This document shows positions 8,428 to 16,762 of a stretch of DNA of 64,000 bases, piece after piece. Under the pieces are notes generated by a model. It was not told the DNA's origin, made no database searches, and was given only the letters and a program-made list of their open reading frames with translations. Position numbers and translations under genes: made by a program. The stretch is from NCBI RefSeq assembly GCF_017815515.1, contig NZ_CP072611.1:1550001-1614000 (forward strand), in the 5' to 3' direction. Position 1 is the first letter of the stretch. Each line of letters begins with the position of its first letter. The stretch comes from Aureimonas populi. GTDB taxonomy: Bacteria; Pseudomonadota; Alphaproteobacteria; Rhizobiales; Rhizobiaceae.

Positions 8428-9933
8428 ATGCTGAAATCCATCACGGAAACCGTGCGTCATCTGTTGCAGGCGGTTCCCTTCCGCATCGTGCCCGCTTTCG
8501 TGACGACGGCCGTTCTCCTGACGCTTCTGGCACTGCCCACGCCCGGCGGACTCAGCCGGGAGGGCTGGGTGATGCTGACGATCTTCCTCACGACGATCGT
8601 CGCCATCATTCTGAAGGTCATGCCGATCGGCGTCATGGCGCTGATGGCCATGGTCATCGTCTCGATGGCGCGTGTTACTTCGCCGACCTCCAGCGGGGCC
8701 GTTGCGGATGCGCTGAGCAGTTTCTCCAACCCGTTGATCTGGCTGATCGTCATCGCGATCATGATCTCCGTCGGTATCAAGAAATCGGGGCTTGGCAAGC
8801 GGGCCGGGCTCCATTTCATCGCGCTCTTCGGCCGCCGGACGATCGGAATCGGTTACGGGCTTGCTGCCTGCGAATTGCTGCTGGCGCCCGTTACCCCCAG
8901 CAACACCGCACGCGGCGGCGGCATCATACATCCCATCATGCGCTCGATCGCGTCTTCCTTCGATTCAGATCCGCAGAAGGGAACGCAGAACCGCATCGGC
9001 ACCTATCTGGCGCTCGTCAACTATCATGCGAACCCCATCACCTCGGCCATGTTCCTGACCGCGACAGCGCCCAATCCGCTCGTTCAGGACTTCCTTGCGC
9101 GTGCAAGCGGCGGGGCGCTCCATCTGAGCTGGACCGGCTGGGCGCTGGCGATGTTCATACCCGGGCTGCTGGCGCTTCTGATCATGCCGCTGGCGATCTA
9201 CCTTCTCTCGCCGCCGCAGATCAAGGAAACGCCGGACGCGGTGATCTTCGCGAAGGCCGAACTCGGTCGAATGGGGCCGTTCTCATCCCAGGAGCGCGTT
9301 ATGACGGCCGTGTTCGTCCTGCTGCTGCTGCTGTGGGCCAACATTCCCGCCATGCTGCTGGGGGAGGCCTTCACGCTGCATCCGACGATGGTCGCGCTGC
9401 TCGGCCTGTTCCTGCTTCTGATCACAGGCACGATCGACTGGAACGACGTTCTGGGAGAAAGGAGCGCGTGGGACACGCTCTTCTGGTTCGGTGCCCTGGT
9501 GATGATGGCCGATCAGTTGAACAAGCTCGGCGTCGTCGCCTGGTTCTCGAGCGGCATGGAAGCCGCGATAGCCTCCGCAGGAGTGGAATGGCCGCTGGCC
9601 GCGGCGATCCTCGTACTCGTCTTTACCTTCTCCCATTACATGTTCGCCAGCACCACGGCTCATATCAGCGCCATGATGCTGGCTTTCCTCCTGGTCGGCG
9701 TGAACCTCGTCCCTCCCGAGTACCACGCGCCCTTCATGCTGATGATGGCCGCGAGTTCAGCCATCATGATGACGCTGACGCATTACGCGACCGGAACCTC
9801 GCCCATCATCTTCGGCAGCGGCTTCGTGGGCATGGGAAAGTGGTGGAGCGTCGGCTTGGCCATGTGCCTCATCGAACTGACGATCTTCGCCACCGCCGGC
9901 CTCCTCTGGTGGCGCCTGCTTGGTTACTGGTGA
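8428..9933 (+). CDS. DASS family anion permease (SLC13/citrate-dicarboxylate type)
   Basis: This 501-residue protein has about 11-13 hydrophobic segments. It carries two inverted-repeat signatures of divalent anion:sodium symporters: APVTPSNTARGGG near residue 155 and HYATGTSPIIFGSG near 453, which line the substrate and sodium sites. Family members move dicarboxylates, citrate, 2-oxoglutarate or sulfate; the sequence does not settle which. ATG 8428 is preferred because homologues begin shortly before the first helix; an upstream in-frame start at 8392 adds 12 residues. It stands alone, 160 bp after the efflux operon and just before the recombinase scar at tRNA-Ser, so it may be cargo of a former island. 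Confidence 0.85.
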   Translation: MLKSITETVRHLLQAVPFRIVPAFVTTAVLLTLLALPTPGGLSREGWVMLTIFLTTIVAIILKVMPIGVMALMAMVIVSMARVTSPTSSGAVADALSSFSNPLIWLIVIAIMISVGIKKSGLGKRAGLHFIALFGRRTIGIGYGLAACELLLAPVTPSNTARGGGIIHPIMRSIASSFDSDPQKGTQNRIGTYLALVNYHANPITSAMFLTATAPNPLVQDFLARASGGALHLSWTGWALAMFIPGLLALLIMPLAIYLLSPPQIKETPDAVIFAKAELGRMGPFSSQERVMTAVFVLLLLLWANIPAMLLGEAFTLHPTMVALLGLFLLLITGTIDWNDVLGERSAWDTLFWFGALVMMADQLNKLGVVAWFSSGMEAAIASAGVEWPLAAAILVLVFTFSHYMFASTTAHISAMMLAFLLVGVNLVPPEYHAPFMLMMAASSAIMMTLTHYATGTSPIIFGSGFVGMGKWWSVGLAMCLIELTIFATAGLLWWRLLGYW

Positions 9934-9972
9934 GCCTGGCCGCGAAGAACCGACGCGGCTAAGATCGAAGCG

Positions 9973-10213
9973 ATGACGCACAATGCGCTGACGGGCGCGG
10001 CCGCGCGCGAACTTATTAGCGAACCGCGCAGCCGGTTCCGTTTCGTAGAGCGCGGTTATCGGCGGAATCACGTCCGGGCGTTCGCGCAGCGCGTCGAGGT
10101 CGCCGACGACGCGATTTACATCACAGGCAGCAAAGACACCGGTTGAGGACGCTTGTGGCTGCTAAAGGAGGGAAATCGGCGGGACTCGGCGTTCCCGGTT
10201 TTGTTCCGAAGTG
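9973..10213 (+). pseudogene. Decayed large serine recombinase, C-terminal remnant with frameshift
   Basis: From ATG 9973 a 57-codon frame gives YRRNHVRAFAQRVEVADDAI followed by YITGSKDTG and a stop at 10144-10146. In another frame, from 10143, the sequence continues [17 protein letters not shown] and [13 protein letters not shown] straight into the 3' end of the tRNA-Ser. Together these match the C-terminus of rhizobial large serine recombinases (NHxRALAQRVEVxxxxxxIxGSKxxLLRTLVAA), whose last codons often run into a tRNA. The two pieces are joined by one frameshift, and the catalytic and DNA-binding domains are missing. Recognisable similarity begins near 10042. I read it as the scar of an element that integrated at this tRNA. 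Confidence 0.7.
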
Positions 10214-10301
10214 GCGGAGGGAGGGGGATTCGAACCCCCGATACGGTTTCCCGTATACACACTTTCCAGGCGTGCGCCTTCAACCACTCGGCCACCCCTC
10301 C
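10214..10301 (-). tRNA. tRNA-Ser (anticodon GGA)
   Basis: On the minus strand GGAGGGG pairs with TCCCTCC to form the acceptor stem (one G-U pair), followed by discriminator G and an encoded CCA. The D region GCCGAGTGGTTGAAGGC, the anticodon arm with loop CTGGAAA (anticodon GGA), a long serine-type variable arm and the T-arm with GTTCGAATC are all present. It reads UCC and UCU codons. The 3' end is the probable integration site for the adjacent recombinase remnant. Confidence 0.95.
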
Positions 10302-10369
10302 TGCCGGGCGGGGCCGGGCGCGAAGCGGGGGTGGGCCGCGTCGCGCGGCAGCTCCGCCGAACGGCGCGG

Positions 10370-10397
10370 ACTATAGCCAGAACGGGTTGCGGTTCAA
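10370..10397 (-). promoter_or_regulatory. Promoter of tRNA-Ser
   Basis: On the minus strand TTGAAC (10397-10392) and TATAGT (10375-10370) are separated by 16 bp. This places transcription start near 10363, about 60 bases before the mature tRNA end. It matches the sigma-70 consensus better than most sites in the window. Confidence 0.6.
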
Positions 10398-10569
10398 GGG
10401 CCAATCGATGCCGCCTCGCGCTTTGCGGGCGATGGCGACGCCGGCTCCGTTATGTGGTATCGATGCTCCGGTCGGGCGCTTCCCGCCGGGGGCGGGGCGG
10501 CGCGTCTGCCGCGGCGCCTGGAGCCTTTGACGCTTCTGCCCGAACGGGCCCTGTTTCGGTATCCTCGCG

Positions 10570-10860
10570 ATGATCGCCTTCCTGTTTCGTCTCATCGGTT
10601 GTTTCGTCCTCGCGGCCGGCACGGTCTTCGCCACCGGCGATGTCGCCCGTTCGCTGAGCGCCGAGCGCCTGCGCATGACGAGCGTGGCGGAAGGGTGGGA
10701 GCTTCTCGCCGGCGCGCCGCTCTCGGCCCCGCCGGGGCTGGCCGCGAACCTGGCCGCGCTCGTCGCGGCCTGGCCGATGGCGCCGACGCTGGCCGCGCTC
10801 GCGGTCCTGCTGCTTCTCCTCGGGCGTCGCCGCGCGTCGCCCGCTCGCCTCGCGCGATGA
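10570..10860 (+). CDS. Small conserved membrane protein, unknown function
   Basis: This 96-residue protein has an N-terminal hydrophobic helix (MIAFLFRLIGCFVLAAGTVFA), a segment with DVARSLSAERL, and a second helix (about 70-87) ending in GRRR, so both ends are probably cytoplasmic. I recall similar two-helix proteins of this length as conserved hypothetical proteins in Hyphomicrobiales. No catalytic motif is visible. The ATG at 10570 is the only good start. No operon partner is evident. Confidence 0.6.
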   Translation: MIAFLFRLIGCFVLAAGTVFATGDVARSLSAERLRMTSVAEGWELLAGAPLSAPPGLAANLAALVAAWPMAPTLAALAVLLLLLGRRRASPARLAR

Positions 10861-11193
10861 TTCGCAGGCAGGAGCCTGGGCGCCCTTCAGGAAGGGCGAG
10901 GGAGCGAGGCCGCGCCCGGGCGGCGGCGCCGCTGAAGGGGCTGTCCTCGCCGGCGGTGCGAAGTCCCGAGCGCGCGGCGGCGCGTCCGCGCCCCCCGGCC
11001 GGGCGTTTTTGCTGTGGCGTTCCTTGGATGCCTGAAGAAAACGCGTTCGGGATGATTGCCGAATCTTGATGCAATGCCGGCCGGGTCGTGCCAGTCTGGC
11101 GGCATGGAAGACCGGCCGCCCGCAAGGGCCGCGCCGGGGCCTCGGGCGCCGACAGGGCGCGCGCAACGATCAACAGGGATCACGGGATCAACG
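10861..11193. other. Intergenic region before the BMP binding-protein gene
   Basis: This 333-bp stretch has no convincing gene. It is very GC-rich at its left end. Near 11000 a short palindrome CCCGGCCGGG is followed by CGTTTTT, a terminator-like element for the small membrane protein gene. The right part should hold the promoter and leader of the nucleoside-binding protein gene, but I could not pick a firm -35/-10 pair. Confidence 0.4.
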
Positions 11194-12189
11194 ATGAAGA
11201 CCATCCTCGCCGGGCTTGCCGCCGCTACCGTCCTGACCGCCGGCACGGCCCTTGCCGCCGAGATCAACCCGGCCGTCGTCTATGATTTCGGCGGGAAGTT
11301 CGACAAGAGCTTCAACGAGGCGGCCTATATGGGCGCCGAGCGCTACAGCGAGGAGACGGGAACGGAGTATCGCGACTTCGAGATCCAGTCCGATGCCCAG
11401 CGCGAGCAGGCGCTGCGCCGCTTCGCGCGCGACGGCCATTCGCCCATCATCGCCGTGGGCTTCTCCCAGCAGGCGGCGATCGAGGCGGTGGCGCCCGAAT
11501 TCCCCGATCTCCAGTTCGCCATCATCGATTCGGTGGTCGATCTGCCGAATGTGCGCTCCATCCTCTTCAAGGAGGAAGAGGGCTCCTATCTCGTCGGCCT
11601 GCTCGCGGCGATGAAGTCCGAGACCGGGACGGTCGGCTTCGTCGGCGGCATGGACGTGCCGCTCATCCGCAAGTTCGCCTGCGGCTATGTCGGCGGCGTC
11701 AAGGCGGCCAATGCGGAGGCGAGCGTGATCCAGAACATGACCGGCACCACCGGCTCGGCCTGGAACGACCCGGTGCGCGGCGGTGAGCTTGCCCGCTCGC
11801 AGATCGACCAGGGCGCGGACGTCATCTTTCACGCCGCCGGCGGCACGGGCATCGGCGTTCTCCAGGCGGCGGCCGACGCCGGCAAGTTCGGCATCGGCGT
11901 GGATTCCAACCAGAACGCCCTGCACCCCGGCCATATCCTGACCTCCATGGTCAAGCGCGTGGACAACGCCGTCTTCGCCGCCTTCGAGGATGCGGCGAAG
12001 GACGAGTGGACGACCGGCGTGGTGACGCTGGGCCTTGCCGAGGACGGCGTGGGCTATGCGCTGGACGAGAACAACGAGGCGCTCCTGACCGCCGAGATGC
12101 GCGAGGCGGTCGAGGCGGCGAAGGCCGATATCATCGCCGGCACCGTCGAGGTCCACGACTACAACACCGACAGCGCCTGCCCTTACTGA
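11194..12189 (+). CDS. BMP family nucleoside-binding protein of an ABC transporter
   Basis: This is the periplasmic binding component, in the Bmp/Med/PnrA family that captures nucleosides. The 331-residue precursor has a signal peptide (MKTILAGLAAATVLTAGTALA) followed directly by the mature domain. Family motifs include YDFGGKFDKSFNEAAYMG near the N-terminus, IIAVGFSQQ, VGFVGGMDVPLIRKF (about 148-162), and AAGGTGIGVLQAA with GVDSNQN further on. Start ATG 11194 gives the correct signal peptide; the in-frame upstream extension is not protein-like. The ATPase and permease genes lie 0.9 kb downstream in the same orientation, separated by a minus-strand gene pair. A strong hairpin follows the stop, so it has its own transcript. 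Confidence 0.92.
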   Translation: MKTILAGLAAATVLTAGTALAAEINPAVVYDFGGKFDKSFNEAAYMGAERYSEETGTEYRDFEIQSDAQREQALRRFARDGHSPIIAVGFSQQAAIEAVAPEFPDLQFAIIDSVVDLPNVRSILFKEEEGSYLVGLLAAMKSETGTVGFVGGMDVPLIRKFACGYVGGVKAANAEASVIQNMTGTTGSAWNDPVRGGELARSQIDQGADVIFHAAGGTGIGVLQAAADAGKFGIGVDSNQNALHPGHILTSMVKRVDNAVFAAFEDAAKDEWTTGVVTLGLAEDGVGYALDENNEALLTAEMREAVEAAKADIIAGTVEVHDYNTDSACPY

Positions 12190-12198
12190 GTGTGACGC

Positions 12199-12241
12199 AG
12201 GCGAAGGGAGAGGAAGCTCCGGCCTCCCTCTCCCTTCGCCT
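12199..12241. terminator. Bidirectional terminator, 15-bp perfect stem
   Basis: AGGCGAAGGGAGAGG (12199-12213) is exactly complementary to 12227-12241, with a 13-base loop. It lies between the convergent binding-protein and slyX genes, and its last base is the first base of the slyX stop triplet. The neighbouring AATAATG gives only a weak T-run on either strand. Confidence 0.7.
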
Positions 12242-12447
12242 CAATAATGCGGCGGCCGGGTGATCTCGGGCCGGGGCGTGGCCGTCTCCTCCAGCGCCAG
12301 GAAGCGCTGGGCGAGTTCGCGCAGCGTCTTTTCCAGAAGGTCGAGCGCCTGGCCCTGCCGGCGCACCTCCTCGGACAATTCGTCGATCGTGCGCCCCTGG
12401 TGCGCCAGAAGCGTCTGCAGCTCCACCAGCCCCTTCTCCTCGCTCAT
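12241..12447 (-). CDS. slyX: SlyX family protein
   Basis: This 68-residue protein is a predicted coiled coil over residues 5-52 (VELQTLLAHQGRTIDELSEE, then VRRQGQALDLLEKTL) with a Pro/Arg-rich tail ending RPPHY. Length, helical pattern and the terminal PPHY are typical of SlyX, a small protein of unknown biochemical role. Its ATG overlaps the stop of the upstream thioesterase gene by ATGA, so the two are co-translated. It ends at the shared hairpin terminator. Confidence 0.85.
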   Translation of the reverse strand: MSEEKGLVELQTLLAHQGRTIDELSEEVRRQGQALDLLEKTLRELAQRFLALEETATPRPEITRPPHY

Positions 12448-12893
12448 GCGCAGATCTCCGTCAGCGTCCGGCGCAGGGGCTCGTCCAGCGGCGCGGGGCG
12501 GCGCGTGGCCGGGTCGATATGGACATGGACGAAAAGCCCCTCGGCCGCCGCGTCCTCCTCGTCGTTGCGGAACACGCCGATCTCGTAGCGGACCGAGGAC
12601 GTGCCGAGATGGCCAATTCGAAGGCCCACGCTCACCTTGTCGGGATAGGCGATCTCGGAAAGGTAGCGGCACCCCGTCTCGGCCACGAAGAACATGCGCG
12701 AGCGCTCGCCCTGCGGCGCGGTGGAGAACAGCCAGCTCGTCACCGCCGTGTCGAAATAGGAGTAGTAGGCGGCGTTGTTCAGGTGCCCGAACATGTCGTT
12801 GTCCGACCAGCGGCTGGTGATGGGCACGAAGGCGCGATAATCGGCGCGGGTCGGGCGGGCCCGCCGGGCGGGCGCGGGGGAGGATGGCGGCAT
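12444..12893 (-). CDS. Acyl-CoA thioesterase, hot-dog fold (4HBT family)
   Basis: This 149-residue single hot-dog-fold enzyme probably hydrolyses acyl-CoA thioesters. The family's active-site segment is clear: WSDNDMFGHLNNAAYYSYFD near residues 29-48, with the Asp-x-x-x-His-x-Asn arrangement. Later RMFFVAETGCRYLSEIAYPD matches the central strand and substrate edge. The disordered Pro/Arg-rich first 18 residues make the start slightly uncertain. It is followed by slyX with a 4-bp overlap and is divergent from the nucleoside transporter operon. The substrate is not evident; the YbgC/FadM group is the nearest comparison. Confidence 0.85.
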   Translation of the reverse strand: MPPSSPAPARRARPTRADYRAFVPITSRWSDNDMFGHLNNAAYYSYFDTAVTSWLFSTAPQGERSRMFFVAETGCRYLSEIAYPDKVSVGLRIGHLGTSSVRYEIGVFRNDEEDAAAEGLFVHVHIDPATRRPAPLDEPLRRTLTEICA

Positions 12894-13086
12894 AGAGGTT
12901 CCTGTGGCGTTCCTGAATTGACCTTTACGTGAGCGTTGACAGGCGCGCGCCCCTGGCGCAAGTGCGTGCGCCGGAAAGGGGCCCCGGCCCCTGTGCCGGG
13001 TTCATCACGGGCTACGAGAAAGGCGCTGGCCTTCGGCGGGGGGCGCCTCTAGTCTACGGCGAAACGCGACTTCTGCAGAGAACGGC

Positions 13087-14640
13087 ATGGCGGCTGCGAT
13101 CGAGCTCATCGATATCGACAAGAGCTTCGGCGCGGTCCGGGCCAACAGGAACATCAATCTCAGCGTCGGCAAGGGCACCATCCATGGCATCGTCGGGGAG
13201 AACGGCGCCGGCAAGTCGACGCTGATGTCGATCCTCTACGGGTTCTACCAGGCCGATTCGGGCGAGATCCGGGTCAACGGCTCGAAGGTCTCGATCACGG
13301 ACCCGAATGCGGCCATCGCCACCGGCATCGGCATGGTTCACCAGCATTTCATGCTGGTGGAGAACTTCACGGTGCTGGAAAACGTCATGCTGGGCGCGGA
13401 GCAGTCGGGCCTGCTGGGCCCCGGCATCCGCCGGGCGCGCGCCGAGCTTCTGCGGCTGCAGGAGGAGCACGGGCTCGATATCGACCCGGACGCGGTGGTG
13501 GAGGGGCTTCCCGTCGGCCTCCAGCAGCGGGTCGAGATCCTGAAGGCGCTCTATCGCGGCGCCGAGATTCTCATCCTCGACGAGCCGACGGGCGTGCTCA
13601 CCCCGGCCGAGGCCGACCAGCTCTTCGGCGTCCTTCGCGCGTTGCGCGACGAGGGCAAGACCATCATCCTCATCACCCACAAGCTGCGCGAGATCATGGC
13701 GGTGACGGACGCCGTCTCGGTGATGCGGCGCGGCGAGATCGTGGCGACGCGCGAAACGGCCGGCACCGATGTGGGCGAGCTTGCCGAGCTCATGGTCGGG
13801 CGCCGCGTCCTCTTGCGGGTGGACAAGGGGGAGGGCGCGCCGGGGGCGGTGCGCCTCTCGGTCCGCGGCCTGACGGTAAGGGATTCGCGCGGCGTCACGA
13901 TGACGAAGGACGTTTCCTTCGAGGTCCGCTCGGGCGAGATCGTGGGCATTGCGGGCGTGGCCGGCAACGGCCAGTCGGAGCTTCTGGAGGCGCTGGCCGG
14001 CATCCGGCGCGCCGCCGGCGGGGCGGTGGTGCTCAACGGGCGCGATATCGACCCGGCGCGCGAGCGCGACCCGGCCGAGCTGCGCCGGCTGGGCCTTGCC
14101 CACGTGCCGGAGGACCGGCACCATATGGGTCTCGTCCTGCCCTTCAAGGAATGCGAGAACGCCATCCTGGGCTATCATCGCGATCCGGCCTACGCGAAGG
14201 GGCCCTTCCTCGACATCGGGGCCATGCGCCGCGAGGCGGCCGCCAAGATCGCGGCCTACGACATCCGCCCGCCCTCCTGCGACCTGAAGACGGCGAATTT
14301 CTCGGGCGGCAACCAGCAGAAGATCGTTCTGGCGCGCGAGATGGAGCGCGACCCGGAGGTGCTCATCATCGGCCAGCCGACGCGCGGCGTCGATGTCGGC
14401 GCCATCGAGTTCATCCACCGGCGCATCGTGGAGATGCGCGACGCCGGCAAGGCGATCCTCCTCGTCTCGGTGGAGCTGGACGAGATCCGCGCCCTGTCGG
14501 ACCGCATCCTCGTCATGTTCGACGGGCGCATCGTCGGGGAGCGGGGGCCGGAAGCGCAGGAAAGCGAGCTCGGCCTCCTGATGGCCGGCGCGCAAGGCCC
14601 CGGAGGGGGAGAAACCACCGCAGGAGGGACACAGGCATGA
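13087..14640 (+). CDS. Nucleoside ABC transporter, duplicated ATP-binding protein
   Basis: This 517-residue protein has two fused nucleotide-binding domains, as in NupO/RbsA-type importers. The first carries Walker A GENGAGKST (about 38-46), signature LPVGLQQRVEI and Walker [14 protein letters not shown]. The second lacks a standard Walker A (GVAGNGQSE), has signature FSGGNQQK and Walker B VLIIGQPTRGVDVG, where the catalytic acid is replaced. This asymmetry is normal for the family. It energises import of nucleosides bound by the upstream BMP protein. The stop overlaps the first permease start (ATGA). The operon continues through two permeases into salvage enzymes. Confidence 0.93.
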   Translation: MAAAIELIDIDKSFGAVRANRNINLSVGKGTIHGIVGENGAGKSTLMSILYGFYQADSGEIRVNGSKVSITDPNAAIATGIGMVHQHFMLVENFTVLENVMLGAEQSGLLGPGIRRARAELLRLQEEHGLDIDPDAVVEGLPVGLQQRVEILKALYRGAEILILDEPTGVLTPAEADQLFGVLRALRDEGKTIILITHKLREIMAVTDAVSVMRRGEIVATRETAGTDVGELAELMVGRRVLLRVDKGEGAPGAVRLSVRGLTVRDSRGVTMTKDVSFEVRSGEIVGIAGVAGNGQSELLEALAGIRRAAGGAVVLNGRDIDPARERDPAELRRLGLAHVPEDRHHMGLVLPFKECENAILGYHRDPAYAKGPFLDIGAMRREAAAKIAAYDIRPPSCDLKTANFSGGNQQKIVLAREMERDPEVLIIGQPTRGVDVGAIEFIHRRIVEMRDAGKAILLVSVELDEIRALSDRILVMFDGRIVGERGPEAQESELGLLMAGAQGPGGGETTAGGTQA

Positions 14641-15773
14641 GCCGCCCCTATGTGCCGCTCCCCGGCTGGATCAACCATGGGCTCATCCCGCTCGTCAACG
14701 TGGCGGTGGCGTTTCTCGTCGCAGGCCTGGTGGTGCTGGCGGTGGGCGAGAGTCCGGTCGAGGCGGCGCGCCTGATGCTGCGCGGCGCCTTCGGCTATTC
14801 GGAGGGCTTCGGCTTCACGCTCTACTACACCACCAATTTCATCCTCACCGGGCTTGCGGTGGCCGTCGCCTTCCATGGCGGGCTCTTCAATATCGGCGGG
14901 GAGGGGCAGGTCTATCTCGGCGGGCTCGGCGTGGCGCTGGTGGCCCTCAATCTCGACGGCACCTTCCCGTGGTGGGTCAACCTGCCGCTGGCGATCCTCG
15001 CCTCCGCCGCCTTCGGCGCGCTCTGGGCGCTCATCCCTGCGGTTCTCCAGGCCCGGCGCGGCAGCCACATCGTCATCACGACGATCATGTTCAACTTCAT
15101 CGCCTCGGCGCTGATGGTCTATCTCATCGTCGGCCCGCTGCGCCCGGTGGGCACCATGCAGCCGGAATCGCGGCGCTTCCTGGAAGGCGGGCAGCTTCCC
15201 AAGCTCGGCCCGCTGTTCGAGCGCTTCGGCCTCGATCTCGGCGGCGCGCCGCTCAACGTCACCTTCTTCGTCGCGCTTCTGGCCGCCTTTCTCGTCTGGG
15301 TGCTGATCTGGCGCACGCGCCTCGGCTACGAGATCCGCACGCTGGGCTTCTCGCCCAGCGCGGCGCGCTATGCAGGCATGAGCCAGGTGCGGCTCGTCGT
15401 CATCATCATGCTGATCTCCGGCGGGCTCGCCGGCATGATGGCTCTGAACCCGGTGATGGGCGACCAGTACCGGCTCCAGATCGACTTTCCCGCCGGCGCG
15501 GGCTTCGTGGGCATCGCCGTCGCGCTCATGGGGCGCGGCCACCCGGCCGGCATCGTGCCCGCCGCGCTGCTCTTCGGCGTCCTCTACCAGGGTGGGGCGG
15601 AGCTGGCCTTCGACATGCCCGCCATCTCGCGGGACATGATCGTGATCATCCAGGGGCTGGTGATCCTCTTTGCCGGCGCGCTGGAGAACATGCTGCGGCC
15701 GGGTATCGGCGCGGCCTTCCAGGCGGTGCGCTTCCGGTCCCCGCGCGCGGGCGGCGTGGAGGGCAGGGCCTGA
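14637..15773 (+). CDS. Nucleoside ABC transporter permease 1
   Basis: This 378-residue BPD_transp_2-type permease has about ten hydrophobic helices. Family features are FHGGLFNIGGEGQVYLGGLG near residue 80, RGSHIVITTIMFNFIAS and, near 240, GFSPSAARYAGM, the cytoplasmic loop that contacts the ATPase. It corresponds to NupP/YufP. ATG 14637 overlaps the ATPase stop, and its own stop overlaps the next permease start, so the three transport genes are tightly coupled. Together with the BMP protein they make a complete nucleoside importer. Confidence 0.93.
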   Translation: MSRPYVPLPGWINHGLIPLVNVAVAFLVAGLVVLAVGESPVEAARLMLRGAFGYSEGFGFTLYYTTNFILTGLAVAVAFHGGLFNIGGEGQVYLGGLGVALVALNLDGTFPWWVNLPLAILASAAFGALWALIPAVLQARRGSHIVITTIMFNFIASALMVYLIVGPLRPVGTMQPESRRFLEGGQLPKLGPLFERFGLDLGGAPLNVTFFVALLAAFLVWVLIWRTRLGYEIRTLGFSPSAARYAGMSQVRLVVIIMLISGGLAGMMALNPVMGDQYRLQIDFPAGAGFVGIAVALMGRGHPAGIVPAALLFGVLYQGGAELAFDMPAISRDMIVIIQGLVILFAGALENMLRPGIGAAFQAVRFRSPRAGGVEGRA

Positions 15774-16738
15774 TGGACGCGCTCTTCCTCAACGTCCTGG
15801 ATTCCACCATCCGCCTCTCGGTGCCGCTCATCTTCGCCGCGCTCGCGGGGCTCTACTCGGAGCGCTCGGGGATTTTCGACATCTCGCTGGAAGGCAAGAT
15901 GCTGATCGCCGCCTTCGCCTCCGCCTCGGCGGCCGCCGTCACGGGCTCGGCCTATTACGGGCTGCTCGCGGGCGTCCTGGCGGCCGTCGCCTTCGCGCTC
16001 GTCCACGGCCTCGCCTCCATCACCTATCGCGGCAACCAGATCGTCTCGGGCGTGGCGATCAACTTCATCGCGGCGGGGCTGGCCATCATCCTGGGCGGGG
16101 CGTGGTTCGCGCAAGGGGGGCGCACGCCGCCCTTGTCGGGGGCGCAGCGCTTCGGGGAGATCACGCTGCCGGGGGCCGGGGCGCTGTCCGGCGTGCCGGT
16201 GCTCGGCCCCCTCTATTCGGGCGTCGTCTCGGGGCAGAATCTGCTCGTCTACCTCGCCTTCGCCATGGTGCCCGTCTCGTGGTGGGTGCTGTTCCGCACC
16301 CGCTTCGGGCTGCGCCTGCGCGCGGTGGGCGAGAACCCGGCGGCGGTCGACACGGCCGGCGTGTCCGTGCCCTGGCTGCGCTATCGCGCGGTCATCATCT
16401 GCGGCGTCCTCACCGGCTTTGCCGGCACCTACATCGCGATCGCGCAGGCCGCCGGCTTCAACCGCGACATGACGGCGGGCAAGGGCTTCATCGCGCTCGC
16501 GGCCCTCATCTTCGCCAAGTGGAAGCCGGTGCCGGTCATGTTCGCCTGCCTGCTCTTCGGCTTTCTCGACGCCTTCGCCATCCGCGCCCAGAACATCACC
16601 CTGCCGCTGATCGGGCAGGTGCCGCCGCAGGCCATCCAGGCGCTGCCCTATGTGCTGACGGTGGTGCTGCTCGCCGGCTTCATCGGCAAGGCGATCCCGC
16701 CCAAGGCGGGCGGCGTGCCCTATGTGAAGGAGCGGTGA
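15773..16738 (+). CDS. Nucleoside ABC transporter permease 2
   Basis: This is the partner permease, 321 residues, with about eight to ten helices. Diagnostic segments are LYSERSGIFDISLEGKMLIA near residue 30, YRGNQIVSGVAINFIAAGL, and RAVGENPAAVDTAGVSV, the coupling loop. It corresponds to NupQ/YufQ. The ATG at 15773 shares its A with the TGA of permease 1. Cytidine deaminase follows after 24 bp, linking uptake directly with catabolism. Confidence 0.93.
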   Translation: MDALFLNVLDSTIRLSVPLIFAALAGLYSERSGIFDISLEGKMLIAAFASASAAAVTGSAYYGLLAGVLAAVAFALVHGLASITYRGNQIVSGVAINFIAAGLAIILGGAWFAQGGRTPPLSGAQRFGEITLPGAGALSGVPVLGPLYSGVVSGQNLLVYLAFAMVPVSWWVLFRTRFGLRLRAVGENPAAVDTAGVSVPWLRYRAVIICGVLTGFAGTYIAIAQAAGFNRDMTAGKGFIALAALIFAKWKPVPVMFACLLFGFLDAFAIRAQNITLPLIGQVPPQAIQALPYVLTVVLLAGFIGKAIPPKAGGVPYVKER

Positions 16739-16762
16739 GCCGCAGGCCCGCGAAGAGGAACG

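Noticed and set aside
10143..10376. 77-codon open frame through the tRNA-Ser as a real protein gene
   Set aside because: Its first part is the recombinase tail and the rest is antisense tRNA; it is a remnant, not a working gene.
12936..12964. Promoter at TTGACA upstream of the nucleoside ATPase gene
   Set aside because: No plausible -10 follows at normal spacing, and the direction is ambiguous between the divergent genes.
15670..16740. 5' part of a 760-codon frame upstream of purine nucleoside phosphorylase
   Set aside because: Only the last 265 codons (from TTG 17155) match the enzyme; the rest is out-of-frame translation of permease 2 and cdd.
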